64,000 nt of DNA from Glaciimonas sp. PCH181. GTDB lineage: Bacteria; Pseudomonadota; Gammaproteobacteria; Burkholderiales; Burkholderiaceae_D. The translations under genes and the position numbers were made by a program. Positions 8,483 through 16,355 of the stretch are shown piece after piece. Each line of letters opens with the position of its first letter. The first letter of the stretch is position 1. The stretch covers positions 372,001 to 436,000 of the forward strand of contig NZ_PYFP01000002.1 of the NCBI RefSeq assembly GCF_003056055.1, given 5' to 3'. Under the pieces are notes generated by a model. That model saw only the letters and a program-made list of their open reading frames with translations. It made no database searches and had not been told where the DNA came from.

Positions 8483-9778
8483 TCACGGAAGATGAACCTG
8501 CTCAGCACCATCAGCACCGCTTTCGTCCGTTTTTTCAACGACATAACTCTTAATGATATTGGTGTCGTTGGCAATCTTCAACGCTGGTTTGCAATCGCGT
8601 ACGACTTCAAGATCGGCTTTGCTCAGTCTATAACCTGTGATTTGTTCGGGGTAGAATGCACCTGACAAAACTGCTTCCAGAAATACTTGTGATTTAAATT
8701 CTTCGCTACCAGTCAAGTGAAGTCCCGGCCATCCTTTTTCTACCGCCAGCTTGTTTTCTTCTTCTGTACCACTCGCTATTTTTATTTGGCTACCGTAGTC
8801 ATAAATTTTTCCGCCGCCATTCAGGTTGATTTGAAAGCATGTGCCGATTTCGGTCTCAATCTCGTCCACTCCAGTGCAATCGTCTGCAAATATTTCCAAC
8901 AGAATCGGAATGTAGGTTCTGGCAAAAATCGCTTCACGGTATTTTCTGTTGCTCTTTAAATCGGTCGGATTCAAAAATAAATACCTGGATTTTTTTGCTT
9001 GGACAACTTCCTGCCAGATTGGGCTGGCTTCATTTTCCAATTTCAATGAAGCGATAAATTGTTTACTTTTTCCTTACGCATATTTTTCTCCTTGATCAGT
9101 GCATTGAGTTCCTTTCGTCTTGAGGTGACACACCTCGTTTATCCATCCCATGACAATTTGCGCCGACATGTACGGTCGGAATTTGGTCTAGTCTTTGGTC
9201 TTGTAAACTACGGTGGTCTATTCGGTTTTTACTGGACGCAATGGATTGTCTTCTGTTGCAATGTTTTGCCCACTTCTCGTGCCATTCCTCCAATTATTCT
9301 TTACTATTCCAGTCACGATTTTTCTTTCCAAAACCGTCGTTGGTGATATTGATGTCACGAGTACTCAGCAAAATTCGAGCATGAGGATTTCCCTTTTTGT
9401 TATGGATGACGACATCGGTAATCATGCCTTTGCTGGTGAGCTGAGTATGCATAAATCGCTCAAGCAAAAAATGTGCGGTGGGGGGGGATAATTCAATCGG
9501 TAAGGCGGCTTCGATTTCACAGGCCACTTCGGCATCCTTTCTGATTTCTGACTGCTCTACGGCATGCCAAAGCGGCTCACGGTCTTTCATCCATTGCGGT
9601 GCATTAGGCGGTGCGAAGATACGGCACAATATGACACCTCTTTTTTACGGGTTTAATCAAAGGTTTGACCAGTGCGGTTATCGTGAATTTTCTCGCCAGC
9701 TCTATATGCGGCGGCGGCGGTAGCACTTCATCCGGCGGTTCGTGTAATGAGTTTTACACTCAGGTGGTATATCGCCAT
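8483..9778 (-). pseudogene. Broken MobA/MobL (MOBQ) relaxase with readable LPD7-like C-terminal tail
   Basis: Reading the minus strand from ATG 9778, the N-terminus is that of a MobA/MobL relaxase: MAIYHLSVKLITR, then AAAAYRAGEKI. A TGA at codon 17 (9728-9730) and a TAA at codon 42 (9653-9655) interrupt it. After a frameshift the frame 9629-9294 carries FAPPNAPQWM, ALPIELSP and KGNPHARILLSTR (one histidine of the metal site replaced by R), then KNRDWN. A TAA at 9294-9296 follows, then the same frame resumes with LEEWHEKWA, NRIDHRSL and HVGA. Two more frameshifts near 9115 and in a poly-A run near 9065 lead into the 187-codon frame 9046-8483. That frame looks like an LPD7 domain (KGWPGLHLTGSEEFK). 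No function as a relaxase is expected. Confidence 0.82.
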
Positions 9779-9829
9779 TTTTACTCTCCTTGAACGTCTT
9801 TTTTTGTTTTTGCATTCAGCTTTGAGCAC

Positions 9830-9866
9830 ACGTTGAGAGATTTATCCTCAACGTATAAGTACGCAT
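9830..9866 (+). other. oriT/nic-like sequence beside the relaxase pseudogene
   Basis: ACGTTGAG, a nine-base loop and CTCAACGT (9830-9854) form a perfect eight-pair inverted repeat. It is followed directly by ATAAGTACGCATT. In RSF1010/MOBQ plasmids the nic site has the same layout, an inverted repeat then TAAGTGCG/C, as I remember it. One base differs here. The site lies between the relaxase start and a divergent broken small gene, the usual oriT position. Confidence 0.5.
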
Positions 9867-9970
9867 TTCGCCGTTCTGCTCTTGACGTTTCTTTTTTTTT
9901 GTTATTGGTAGTCCTACGGCGTGAATCTGAAATTTCAACGCTCAAACAATAAAAACTGGAGAGATAAAAA

Positions 9971-10114
9971 ATGAGTAAACCGAATTTGAGAAAATCCGGA
10001 TGGAATGATAAAATTACCGAGCATATGGATCCACTGCTACACACTTGAGCATTGCAGCGAAACGCTCATCACGACGCACCGGGATTCTGGGACGCGTGGG
10101 CTGACAAATTCTAA
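9971..10114 (+). pseudogene. Broken small mobilisation-accessory gene
   Basis: An ATG at 9971, preceded by GGAGA, opens a frame of 25 codons (MSKPNLRKSGWNDKITEHM...) stopped by TGA at 10046-10048. The same frame then continues to TAA 10112-10114 with NAHHDAPGFWDAWADKF. Readable sequence on both sides of one stop suggests a 47-residue protein with a nonsense mutation, or a fragment of a longer gene. Its place divergent from the relaxase, across the oriT-like site, fits a plasmid mobilisation accessory gene; the family is not identified. Confidence 0.45.
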
Positions 10115-10264
10115 GAATGTTGACGCATATTTTCATATGCAACGGTAAAGACTAAACGACACGGTCCACTATTCCTTCACAAGCGAAGCGAATGAAGACT
10201 TCAATATGCATGGGGTGCGGCATAATGCTCTACCTCGTGGTAGTGTCACTCCATTTCACGGCCT

Positions 10265-10278
10265 GTTTGTAAACAAAC
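10265..10278. promoter_or_regulatory. Palindrome upstream of the Ymh-like gene
   Basis: GTTTGT-AA-ACAAAC is a perfect 14-base palindrome about 58 bases before the ATG at 10337. It may be an operator for that gene. No matching regulator can be named. Confidence 0.3.
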
Positions 10279-10336
10279 GTTAACAAAAACAACTGCTATT
10301 TGAGGCAGAGTTATCCACTTTCTTTAAACAACGAAA

Positions 10337-11251
10337 ATGAAATCTCAGCGTCTTTTGAGCAGCGACCTTGCGGGCATCCAATATTTGGGCCTAAGCGGCA
10401 TCACCTTATCCTGCATTAAGGCCATCACTCTGCTGATAAATGGCGGTGAATTGATCACTCACGCATTCTTGATTAGTTACGACTCAAATCACGCTTTTCT
10501 ACTCGCTGACGAATATGACACCATGATTGCCATCAAGGATGGGTTTAGCTCAGGTTATTCTGGCGAAGGTCCACGCGGTTTAGCCTCTGCACTAATGCTG
10601 CTATATCGGCATAACGTAGAAATTGAAGAGTACACGGTTGATGGCCCATTTATGGAAAGGCTAGGATACTCCTGCCTACTACAAAGCGACATCGACTCTA
10701 TTAGAAATCGAAATCCTGTTCGCCCTAGTAGATGGTATGACTATGTGCACGATCAAGGCCGAGATTTGGAGACTCCCGGAAAACATCTATCGCGTCATTA
10801 TCCATTCGCGATCCCCTTTGGCATAATTGATGAACGCATCATTGACCTGGCTGTAAATTTTCATAAAAACGCGGACATAGCAATAATTTCGGCATATCGA
10901 CGTTTGGAAGACACACTTCGCAAGCGAACTGGATTGACTGGCGAAAGCACAAAATTGTTTTCCAAAGTTTTTTTATCAGACGACTCTCCTCTTCGATGGG
11001 ATGTGCCTGACGAGGCCGAATTGAAAGGACGAGCCAATCTGTTCATTGCAACTTTTATGGCATTTCGCAATGCCAGAGCTCATCGCGAAATTGAATGTGG
11101 ATCTGATACGGAGCTAAGGGAATTTCTGCTAGTCAATGAACTGTATCGTTTAGAAGCGGAAGCCATGACTGAAGCCGAACTCAAGGAAAAAAGGATGGCT
11201 GAGACAGCGTTAGATAAAAGTATGCTCCTGTTAAAACAAGACTCGACATGA
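10337..11251 (+). CDS. TIGR02391 (Ymh)-domain protein
   Basis: This 304-residue soluble protein has an unrecognised N-terminal part (1-180) and a C-terminal part resembling the Ymh/TIGR02391 family: AYRRLEDTLRKRTGLTGES near 190, then KVFLSDDSPL, then LFIATFMAFRNARAHRE near 245. The R-N-x-R/P-A-H-R ending is the family's conserved point and recalls HEPN-like helical folds. Family members often sit in phage, plasmid or restriction neighbourhoods, but the molecular role is not established as far as I know. No good ribosome site is seen before the ATG. It stands alone, just after the mobilisation relics. Confidence 0.65.
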   Translation: MKSQRLLSSDLAGIQYLGLSGITLSCIKAITLLINGGELITHAFLISYDSNHAFLLADEYDTMIAIKDGFSSGYSGEGPRGLASALMLLYRHNVEIEEYTVDGPFMERLGYSCLLQSDIDSIRNRNPVRPSRWYDYVHDQGRDLETPGKHLSRHYPFAIPFGIIDERIIDLAVNFHKNADIAIISAYRRLEDTLRKRTGLTGESTKLFSKVFLSDDSPLRWDVPDEAELKGRANLFIATFMAFRNARAHREIECGSDTELREFLLVNELYRLEAEAMTEAELKEKRMAETALDKSMLLLKQDST

Positions 11252-11419
11252 GTTCTAAAGCTAATTCATTAGGTCGCACTGATGACCTATGTGATCGAGT
11301 TAACATAAAATTTCCGGCGAACGTCTGTTTTTTAGCAGGCCATTCGCTCGCCGCTTTGAGTTGATCGGTGGCCTTCGTGTTTGGAAATCTTACGTCAGAT
11401 CAAATTACAATTTATACAG

Positions 11420-12034
11420 TTAGTTATTTTTCTCGTACTCCAATGCCTCATGAAAGCGTTCAAGTAGTAACTCCCATCCCCTAGTTCGTTTTTCTCGTTC
11501 TTCGGGACTCCATTGACTGAATCTGGAATCTTTGCTCGGTGGTTTTTCCTGTTCTTCGGCAATGCGTTTCTCTAAATCTCGAATATTCCGGAGTCGTTGA
11601 ACATGCGCCGGAGGATTGTAATAACCACTGTCAGTTACTTTGCCGAACATGCCATCGGTCATCAGCATCACGAAGCCAAAAATCAAGAGCAAGAATACGT
11701 CCAGGTACACTGAGCCGGAATGCGAAACTGGCTCCGTGAATATCCAACTGACAGTTAGCCACCAGTTCTCAAGATTCCGATGCAGAATATTGTTGTCAAT
11801 GCACAGAAGCACGAACAACAGAATCGCATAGATCATGAACCAACTGGATAACAGTTTCCAGGTCCAAAAAATCCGTTCTATTTCGGACGATGCGTTTTTA
11901 CGGTGTTTCCATATCCACGGCACTGACCAGATCAAAAGGCCGAAGCCAACAACAACGAGAATGATGCTAAGAATATTCAGCAGGTTATTCAGCATCCGTA
12001 AAAGTGGGTGATTTGCGAAATCGTCTTGATCCAT
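11420..12034 (-). CDS. Membrane protein of unknown function (three membrane segments)
   Basis: The 204-residue protein has hydrophobic segments around residues 15-38, 65-85 and 108-128, then a charged C-terminal tail of about 75 residues. The tail has a likely coiled-coil (RLRNIRDLEKRIAEEQEK) and a stretch rich in Arg, Glu and Trp. I do not recognise it. It is an orphan on the minus strand in the accessory island, with no clear ribosome site and no operon partner. The tail is probably cytoplasmic because of its charge. It could be an accessory immunity-type or housekeeping protein; nothing decides between them. Confidence 0.55.
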   Translation of the reverse strand: MDQDDFANHPLLRMLNNLLNILSIILVVVGFGLLIWSVPWIWKHRKNASSEIERIFWTWKLLSSWFMIYAILLFVLLCIDNNILHRNLENWWLTVSWIFTEPVSHSGSVYLDVFLLLIFGFVMLMTDGMFGKVTDSGYYNPPAHVQRLRNIRDLEKRIAEEQEKPPSKDSRFSQWSPEEREKRTRGWELLLERFHEALEYEKNN

Positions 12035-12580
12035 AGTTCTGTTTTGATTAAAAATTCCTGATTGCTACAATGTCCCACGGTGCGCTTGCAGAGCATCATT
12101 CAATCGCTTTCCGTTGACGGCCAGCTCAGTACTCCCAAGAAAAATTATCATCAGCTGAACTGCCATCACGGACAACGCAATTCCATCTATCACTATAAAA
12201 AAACAGCAAGTCAGTTATACGTGAGATTTACGGAAGATAACTATCGACATGTTTCCGGATCCGGACAACATCGCCTGGATATTAGTTAAATAAAACAAAT
12301 AGATAGTTGTCTGGAAATTAGGTGGGAAGCTGGGATGAAAGGTAGCTGAAGTTGAGCGACGCATTCATGCCTTGGCGTAGCTCCAACGCGTGATTGCTTT
12401 GATCAAATTCGCACATGCACGTAGTGCGTGTGCCATCAATGGCGTCTTACGCCAGGGCAAAACAACTGGCGGCTGAAATATAACTTCAATCGCGTGTTTT
12501 TTCTGTCCAGAGTCTTTCCCGCAAAAACTTTTCCTTTATGTTTGCGTTATAGTGCCCATTCGCAACCATTACTTAAACAC
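12035..12580. other. 546-bp gap with relic sequence
   Basis: No intact gene is supported. The stretch 12187-12337 is the second copy of the relic at 1219-1364 (separate entry). Around 12349-12480 a broken frame can be read between stops, which suggests further decayed coding DNA. The rest is AT-rich. Confidence 0.4.
12187..12337 (+). repeat. Relic repeat, copy B
   Basis: Diverged counterpart of 1219-1364. Here a longer frame leads into it (HHGQRNSIYHYKK, then LYVRF, VSGSG and RLDIS before TAA), so this copy keeps more of the presumed parental C-terminus. The shared flank TTAAATAAAAC..ATAGTTG continues past the stop. A short third match (ATTTAGGTGGAAATCT, reverse strand near 26215) may be part of the same family. 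Confidence 0.5.
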
Positions 12581-13009
12581 ATGACTACAACATTTTCGCC
12601 GTTGATTTTTGCCCCCATACTCGGAATCACGATTGTGGGTGGGGCCGTTGCGATTGGCTTCCAATTTCTACTGCTAAAGTTGGAAAAAAAACTAAAGAAA
12701 AAATTTGGTGAAACTCCCCAGAAGCGTATCGAAAGGCTGACCCGTTCGCTCAGAGAGGCCAGCGAACTCACGTCCCAGATTGAACGTGAAATCGCAAAGC
12801 GTCACAGCGTGGTTGAAAAGCTCCGGGGCGACGTGGAGCGTTACGAGGAACTTGCGAAACTTAAAGGCTCTGAAGTTGAGGCAGTTGCTCAGACGCTTAG
12901 GGGGGAATTAAAAAAAGAAGGTAATAAAGCTTTCTGGCTTTCTATCGCAGTGAATCTGGTGTTCTTTGTAATGGGCGCGGCATTGACAACATTACTGCCT
13001 AAGTTGTGA
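12581..13009 (+). CDS. Small protein with two membrane segments around a coiled coil
   Basis: About 142 residues: a hydrophobic N-terminal segment (residues 7-30), a long charged helix (about 32-110) rich in Glu, Lys and Leu in heptad-like spacing, and a second hydrophobic segment near 118-138 (FWLSIAVNLVFFVMGAAL). This would place a coiled coil on one side of the membrane, tethered at both ends. I do not recognise the family. The start at 12581 was chosen because it puts the membrane segment near the N-terminus; upstream in-frame codons are not protein-like. It is an orphan in the accessory island. Confidence 0.55.
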   Translation: MTTTFSPLIFAPILGITIVGGAVAIGFQFLLLKLEKKLKKKFGETPQKRIERLTRSLREASELTSQIEREIAKRHSVVEKLRGDVERYEELAKLKGSEVEAVAQTLRGELKKEGNKAFWLSIAVNLVFFVMGAALTTLLPKL

Positions 13010-13088
13010 AATTGCTCCGTCGTTTGGCCCCATTTTGTAATTTACGTTAGCTGTACATTTTCGCATCTGCATGCAGTCGGTAGATTTG

Positions 13089-13114
13089 ACCTCATTGCAC
13101 TAGATCAATGAGGT
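13089..13114. other. Nine-pair hairpin between convergent genes
   Basis: ACCTCATTG, an eight-base loop and CAATGAGGT form a perfect stem. It sits between the ends of the coiled-coil gene and the ImmA/IrrE gene, so it may end transcription from either side, although no T-run follows. Nothing else is visible in 13010-13363. Confidence 0.4.
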
Positions 13115-13363
13115 AACCAACGCAGGATGACGAAACCTCATAGCCCAAAGTGTTTATTTGCCCATTCGGCATTCGAAAGGTCTACGCAGACAATCTGTCT
13201 GCTTTTTGGCCAAGTCGGAGCTGAATCTATTTTTTGAACAGCGGGATCACCAATTTATTGGCACAAAGCCACGCAATTAGATAGCGGGGTAATTGGCTAA
13301 TCTGCAGTAACCAAATGAACGCCCTTTGCTTGCCACAATAATATCGATAACTTCGTTCAAAAT

Positions 13364-14482
13364 TTAGCCAACCAATCGCAAGTCTGGGCGCGGGGTAGTT
13401 TTGGATGATTGTAATTGCGGCCGCATTGGAATATCGAATCCGACGACCGAGCGAATAAATGACGGCGTCACTTGCATCGCGCAAGCAATATCTTCAGCGT
13501 AAATTCCCTTTTTATCCGCCAATAAAGTTAAGGAACGTGACAACATTTCCGGACCTTCAACTGGAATTAAATGGTCCTCGCGCTCACCGTTAGCTTCACC
13601 GGTGCGACGCAAAGTAATCGCACCACTTCGGTATTGATCATCGTTAATCAAGTCTAGCTGGCGCGCTCGGTACAAAATCGCAGCCTTGCTAACCTTCCAC
13701 GTTAATTTAAATTCACTAATCCCCTGCCAGTCTAAGCGGGAACCACGAAGCTTCGGAAACAGTTTCGCCATCATTGCACGTGGAATAAGCAAGGCTCCCG
13801 AAAATCGATTTGCCTGTCCCTCAGTAATTCGATCACCCGTCACAACACCCGTATGCAACACGAAATGTCCAAGCTCGTGCCCAATATCAAATCGCTGGCG
13901 ACAAATGCTTTCTTTGGCTTCGTTACGAACAATAATCGGGCGGCGTACAGCCACAGACAACGCGTCAATTTCTTTGGAAACCGAAGCAAAGCTCGTTATA
14001 ACCGCCCCCACGTTTTCCGCAAGTCGATTCATGTGGGTGATGGGCCCCAGTCCCAACTCCCATTCGCGGCGACACTGTTCTGCCGCACGCTCAATATCAT
14101 CGGCACTTGAGATATCAGAAATATCGGGAATCCGAATCTCGGGCAGTCTCAACTCTTTATCGAGATACGTCACGAGACGTCCCGTAAGTTCTCCTCTGGC
14201 CATCGCGACCTGCTTAATCATAGCCCTAGTCGTGAACAACTTTCTAAAATGAAATTGGTCTTCCTCGATCATTAACGTGTGCACATTAGTTAAAAAGGGG
14301 GGTTCGACCTGAAGTACTGCCGCAAGCTGTGCAAGAAGTTGTACTGTGGGCATCGCCTGTCCAGTTTCCAGGCGATGCATGTACTGACGTGTTTTATCAA
14401 CTCGCTCGGCGACTTCTTCTAACGCAAAGCCATTGAAAATACGGGCGAGTCGAAGCTCTGCTCCGTTGAAGTTTTCCATCAT
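13364..14482 (-). CDS. XRE-family regulator fused to ImmA/IrrE zinc metallopeptidase
   Basis: The 372-residue protein starts with an XRE-type HTH (about residues 6-60, RLARIFNGFALEEVAERVDKT and RLETGQAMPTVQLL). Around residue 205-212 it has the metallopeptidase motif HELGHF (RQRFDIGHELGHFVLH), then EGQANRFSGALLIP, the conserved ImmA/IrrE block with the third zinc ligand. Such fusions cleave or inactivate a repressor or antitoxin after a signal, or control their own operon. It is encoded 23 bases downstream of an unknown 195-residue gene and shares its promoter, where a double palindrome is the likely binding site. The C-terminal 80 residues are specific to this group and unexplained. It could be a stress switch, toxin-antitoxin-like pair or defence regulator. 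Confidence 0.85.
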   Translation of the reverse strand: MMENFNGAELRLARIFNGFALEEVAERVDKTRQYMHRLETGQAMPTVQLLAQLAAVLQVEPPFLTNVHTLMIEEDQFHFRKLFTTRAMIKQVAMARGELTGRLVTYLDKELRLPEIRIPDISDISSADDIERAAEQCRREWELGLGPITHMNRLAENVGAVITSFASVSKEIDALSVAVRRPIIVRNEAKESICRQRFDIGHELGHFVLHTGVVTGDRITEGQANRFSGALLIPRAMMAKLFPKLRGSRLDWQGISEFKLTWKVSKAAILYRARQLDLINDDQYRSGAITLRRTGEANGEREDHLIPVEGPEMLSRSLTLLADKKGIYAEDIACAMQVTPSFIRSVVGFDIPMRPQLQSSKTTPRPDLRLVG

Positions 14483-14505
14483 TAACCTTAAATTTCACTT
14501 CTTTT

Positions 14506-15093
14506 CTAAATTGAGGTTGAAGTCTTCACAGCAGCTTCGTCGTCACGGATGTCAATTTCTGCTGGCATCAACAATGCGGGTGCTGGCGTCAGGTTATCGA
14601 CGGTATGGAGTGTAGGAGTCGAATTCTGATACATCCATTCGGCGACTTTTTCGTGATAAACGTTATAACCGATAAAGAACACGCGATCTTCGTCGTCTTC
14701 GTTAAGGGCTCGCTCAATTACGAAACGCCACATGACAGGTTGGGTTTCATCGATATCAAAAAGGCAATCGACTGCGTTACGTTTGAAAAACCCACGCTTT
14801 TCGGGATTATCGACATAGTCGCGAAAAAACCTGCAAGGGACAGAATCGATGCCAATCGTGACATCCATTCCGGAATGCTTGATATCCAACCAAGGGATTT
14901 TCTGTTTTCCCAAATGCAAGAGCATATTTCTAGATCGACCAAACACCGTTGATTCGCGCGTGTAATTATCATCAAATGGAGAATTCAACTCCTGCATCGT
15001 AGAAAACCGCACATCCAATAAGCGCGACGCAATGGTCCGCAGTCGATCATCTGAAAGTCCGGGGTAAAAGCTTGACGGTTGCATCGCGATCAT
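14506..15093 (-). CDS. Unknown partner of the XRE-ImmA/IrrE protein
   Basis: This 195-residue soluble protein is not recognised. It has no membrane segment or signal peptide. Features are an aromatic-rich middle (CRFFRDYVDNPEKRGFFKRN, about residues 87-106), DETQPVMWRFVIERA near 120 and a proline- and acid-rich tail ending in TSTSI. The start at 15093 follows AAGGA at six bases. It is the first gene of a two-gene operon with the metallopeptidase 23 bases after it, so the pair probably acts together: this could be the effector or the substrate of the peptidase. Both are driven from a promoter with twin palindromes. Confidence 0.65.
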   Translation of the reverse strand: MIAMQPSSFYPGLSDDRLRTIASRLLDVRFSTMQELNSPFDDNYTRESTVFGRSRNMLLHLGKQKIPWLDIKHSGMDVTIGIDSVPCRFFRDYVDNPEKRGFFKRNAVDCLFDIDETQPVMWRFVIERALNEDDEDRVFFIGYNVYHEKVAEWMYQNSTPTLHTVDNLTPAPALLMPAEIDIRDDEAAVKTSTSI

Positions 15094-15100
15094 TGGATTC

Positions 15101-15157
15101 CTTGCAAATAAGTGAATTTGTCAACCACATGATCTTGCAAATTTTGACCTTTGTCAA
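15101..15157 (-). promoter_or_regulatory. Promoter with twin 24-bp operators for the ImmA/IrrE operon
   Basis: Two copies of CTTGCAAA-N8-TTTGTCAA stand at 15101-15124 and 15134-15157, 33 bases apart start to start, about three helix turns. Each is an imperfect inverted repeat, as expected for a dimeric XRE protein. Read on the minus strand, the distal copy begins with TTGACA, and 17 bases later GATCAT could serve as the -10 box. The start of transcription would then fall within the second copy, so binding would block the promoter. Autoregulation by the XRE-ImmA protein is the simplest reading. Confidence 0.6.
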
Positions 15158-15231
15158 TCTTTCGTCGTAAACGCGATAGCGAGATCAGTTTGATAAATTA
15201 CGGTCCCCCTGCATGATGCGAAGCTTGGTGC

Positions 15232-15324
15232 ATACCCCCTCCACCAGAACTGATCAATCTAGCTGAGAAAATTCAGGAATTGCAGCCACATCGTAGATAT
15301 CTGATCGAAAAATTAATTGCATAA
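15232..15324 (+). pseudogene. Relic frame related to the window's first frame
   Basis: A run of 30 codons ending in TAA (15322-15324) reads IPPPPELINLAEKIQELQPH and continues RRYLIEKLIA. It matches the frame at 2-130 residue for residue at more than half of the positions, but no start or body is present upstream. It therefore looks like the 3' remnant of a lost gene. The rest of 15094-15531 holds only the operator and promoter regions. Confidence 0.45.
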
Positions 15325-15531
15325 TTACAACAAGGTTTTGATAGACTGAAAACAAACTGCTTCGTAATTCACTAACCTCGCCACCTATATCGAGCTGAAT
15401 TCAACGGTGGCAGCGACACGTTATCCAAAATCTTGGTTCTTTACCGTTACATCGGCAGCGTATCGCTGCTGTACATATTAATATAATAAATTCACTTAAC
15501 ATGTGAAAAAAACAATAACAGGTGATCGTGA

Positions 15532-16353
15532 ATGAAAGAATTGAGTCTGACTATCCGTTTCGAGGGGGGAGATGCCGATGAAGGACGTTTACCAATTTAC
15601 GATGCCGCCGCAGCGATAACAGGCTTGGCTCGCTCACTGAATATCGTTTCACATTCTTTCGCTAATGAGGAAGAGATAAGGAAGCAAGCCGATCATGCCA
15701 ACGGAGTCTCGATCCAACTCCAAGCGTCCCAAAAAGGTTGTTTCGAGGAGCAGGTAAATATTAAGTTTGAAGGAAGCGTGTGCGAACGAATAGGGTATAG
15801 CGTAATTACTAATCACTATTGGGATTATTTAACTTGGTGCTGGTCAACAGCCGTGGGCGTTGAGTACGAGCCATCAAGTACTTATTTAAAAAAGCTGGTT
15901 AATAGCGATAATGCGATAATTTACGAGATCGCCGATGCGCTTGAGTCATCGATGGCCAAATTGCAAAGGCCTATCAAAACTGACTCAAACATGACAATGA
16001 TTTTGGCACGCCCCAGAATAGGCGACATAATGACACTTGATAGCGATACGCTGCTATATGTGTCGACGTTGAAGGAGGCATCGGAAAGTCAAAATATTAC
16101 AGGTAATGTCACAAAATTCAGTATTCTTAGTGGGTTTGGCCGACTTTACGATGACGAATTAAAACATACTGTTTCATTTCAAGCAGTAGAAGATCCAAGT
16201 CAACGATTGAAATCGCTTCTTGTGAAATCCATGCAACAGAGACTCAAGGGCGAAGGGGGAAAACTTAGCTTTCAGGTCCGAGCAGTCACCAACGCGCAGT
16301 CGAAGGTCAAGCGGTACATAGTTCTCGATGTTACCGAGATACATGAGGCCTAA
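15532..16353 (+). CDS. Unknown soluble protein, first gene of a two-gene operon
   Basis: A 273-residue protein with no signal or membrane segment. The N-terminus (LTIRFEGGDADEGRLPIYDAA) and an internal pattern (FSILSGFGRLYDDELKHTVSFQ, about residues 204-225) are distinctive. They recall an uncharacterised two-domain DUF family I have seen beside unknown membrane genes, possibly DUF7946/7947, but this is from memory and weak. AGGTGA six bases before the ATG supports the start. Two bases separate its stop from the next gene's ATG, so the two are translated together. It lies at the end of the island beside tRNA-Gly. Confidence 0.6.
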   Translation: MKELSLTIRFEGGDADEGRLPIYDAAAAITGLARSLNIVSHSFANEEEIRKQADHANGVSIQLQASQKGCFEEQVNIKFEGSVCERIGYSVITNHYWDYLTWCWSTAVGVEYEPSSTYLKKLVNSDNAIIYEIADALESSMAKLQRPIKTDSNMTMILARPRIGDIMTLDSDTLLYVSTLKEASESQNITGNVTKFSILSGFGRLYDDELKHTVSFQAVEDPSQRLKSLLVKSMQQRLKGEGGKLSFQVRAVTNAQSKVKRYIVLDVTEIHEA

Positions 16354-16355
16354 CA

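Noticed and set aside
8262..8495. 77-codon plus-strand frame after the AcoR-like gene
   Set aside because: It uses a GTG start without ribosome site, runs into the end of the LPD7-like frame on the other strand and has no recognisable features.
9781..10044. 87-codon minus-strand frame upstream of the relaxase
   Set aside because: It covers the oriT-like site and is antisense to the broken small gene; it is explained by AT-rich DNA.
13227..13484. 85-codon minus-strand frame overlapping the end of the ImmA/IrrE gene
   Set aside because: It overlaps a well-supported gene in another frame and continues into non-coding DNA; composition is not protein-like.
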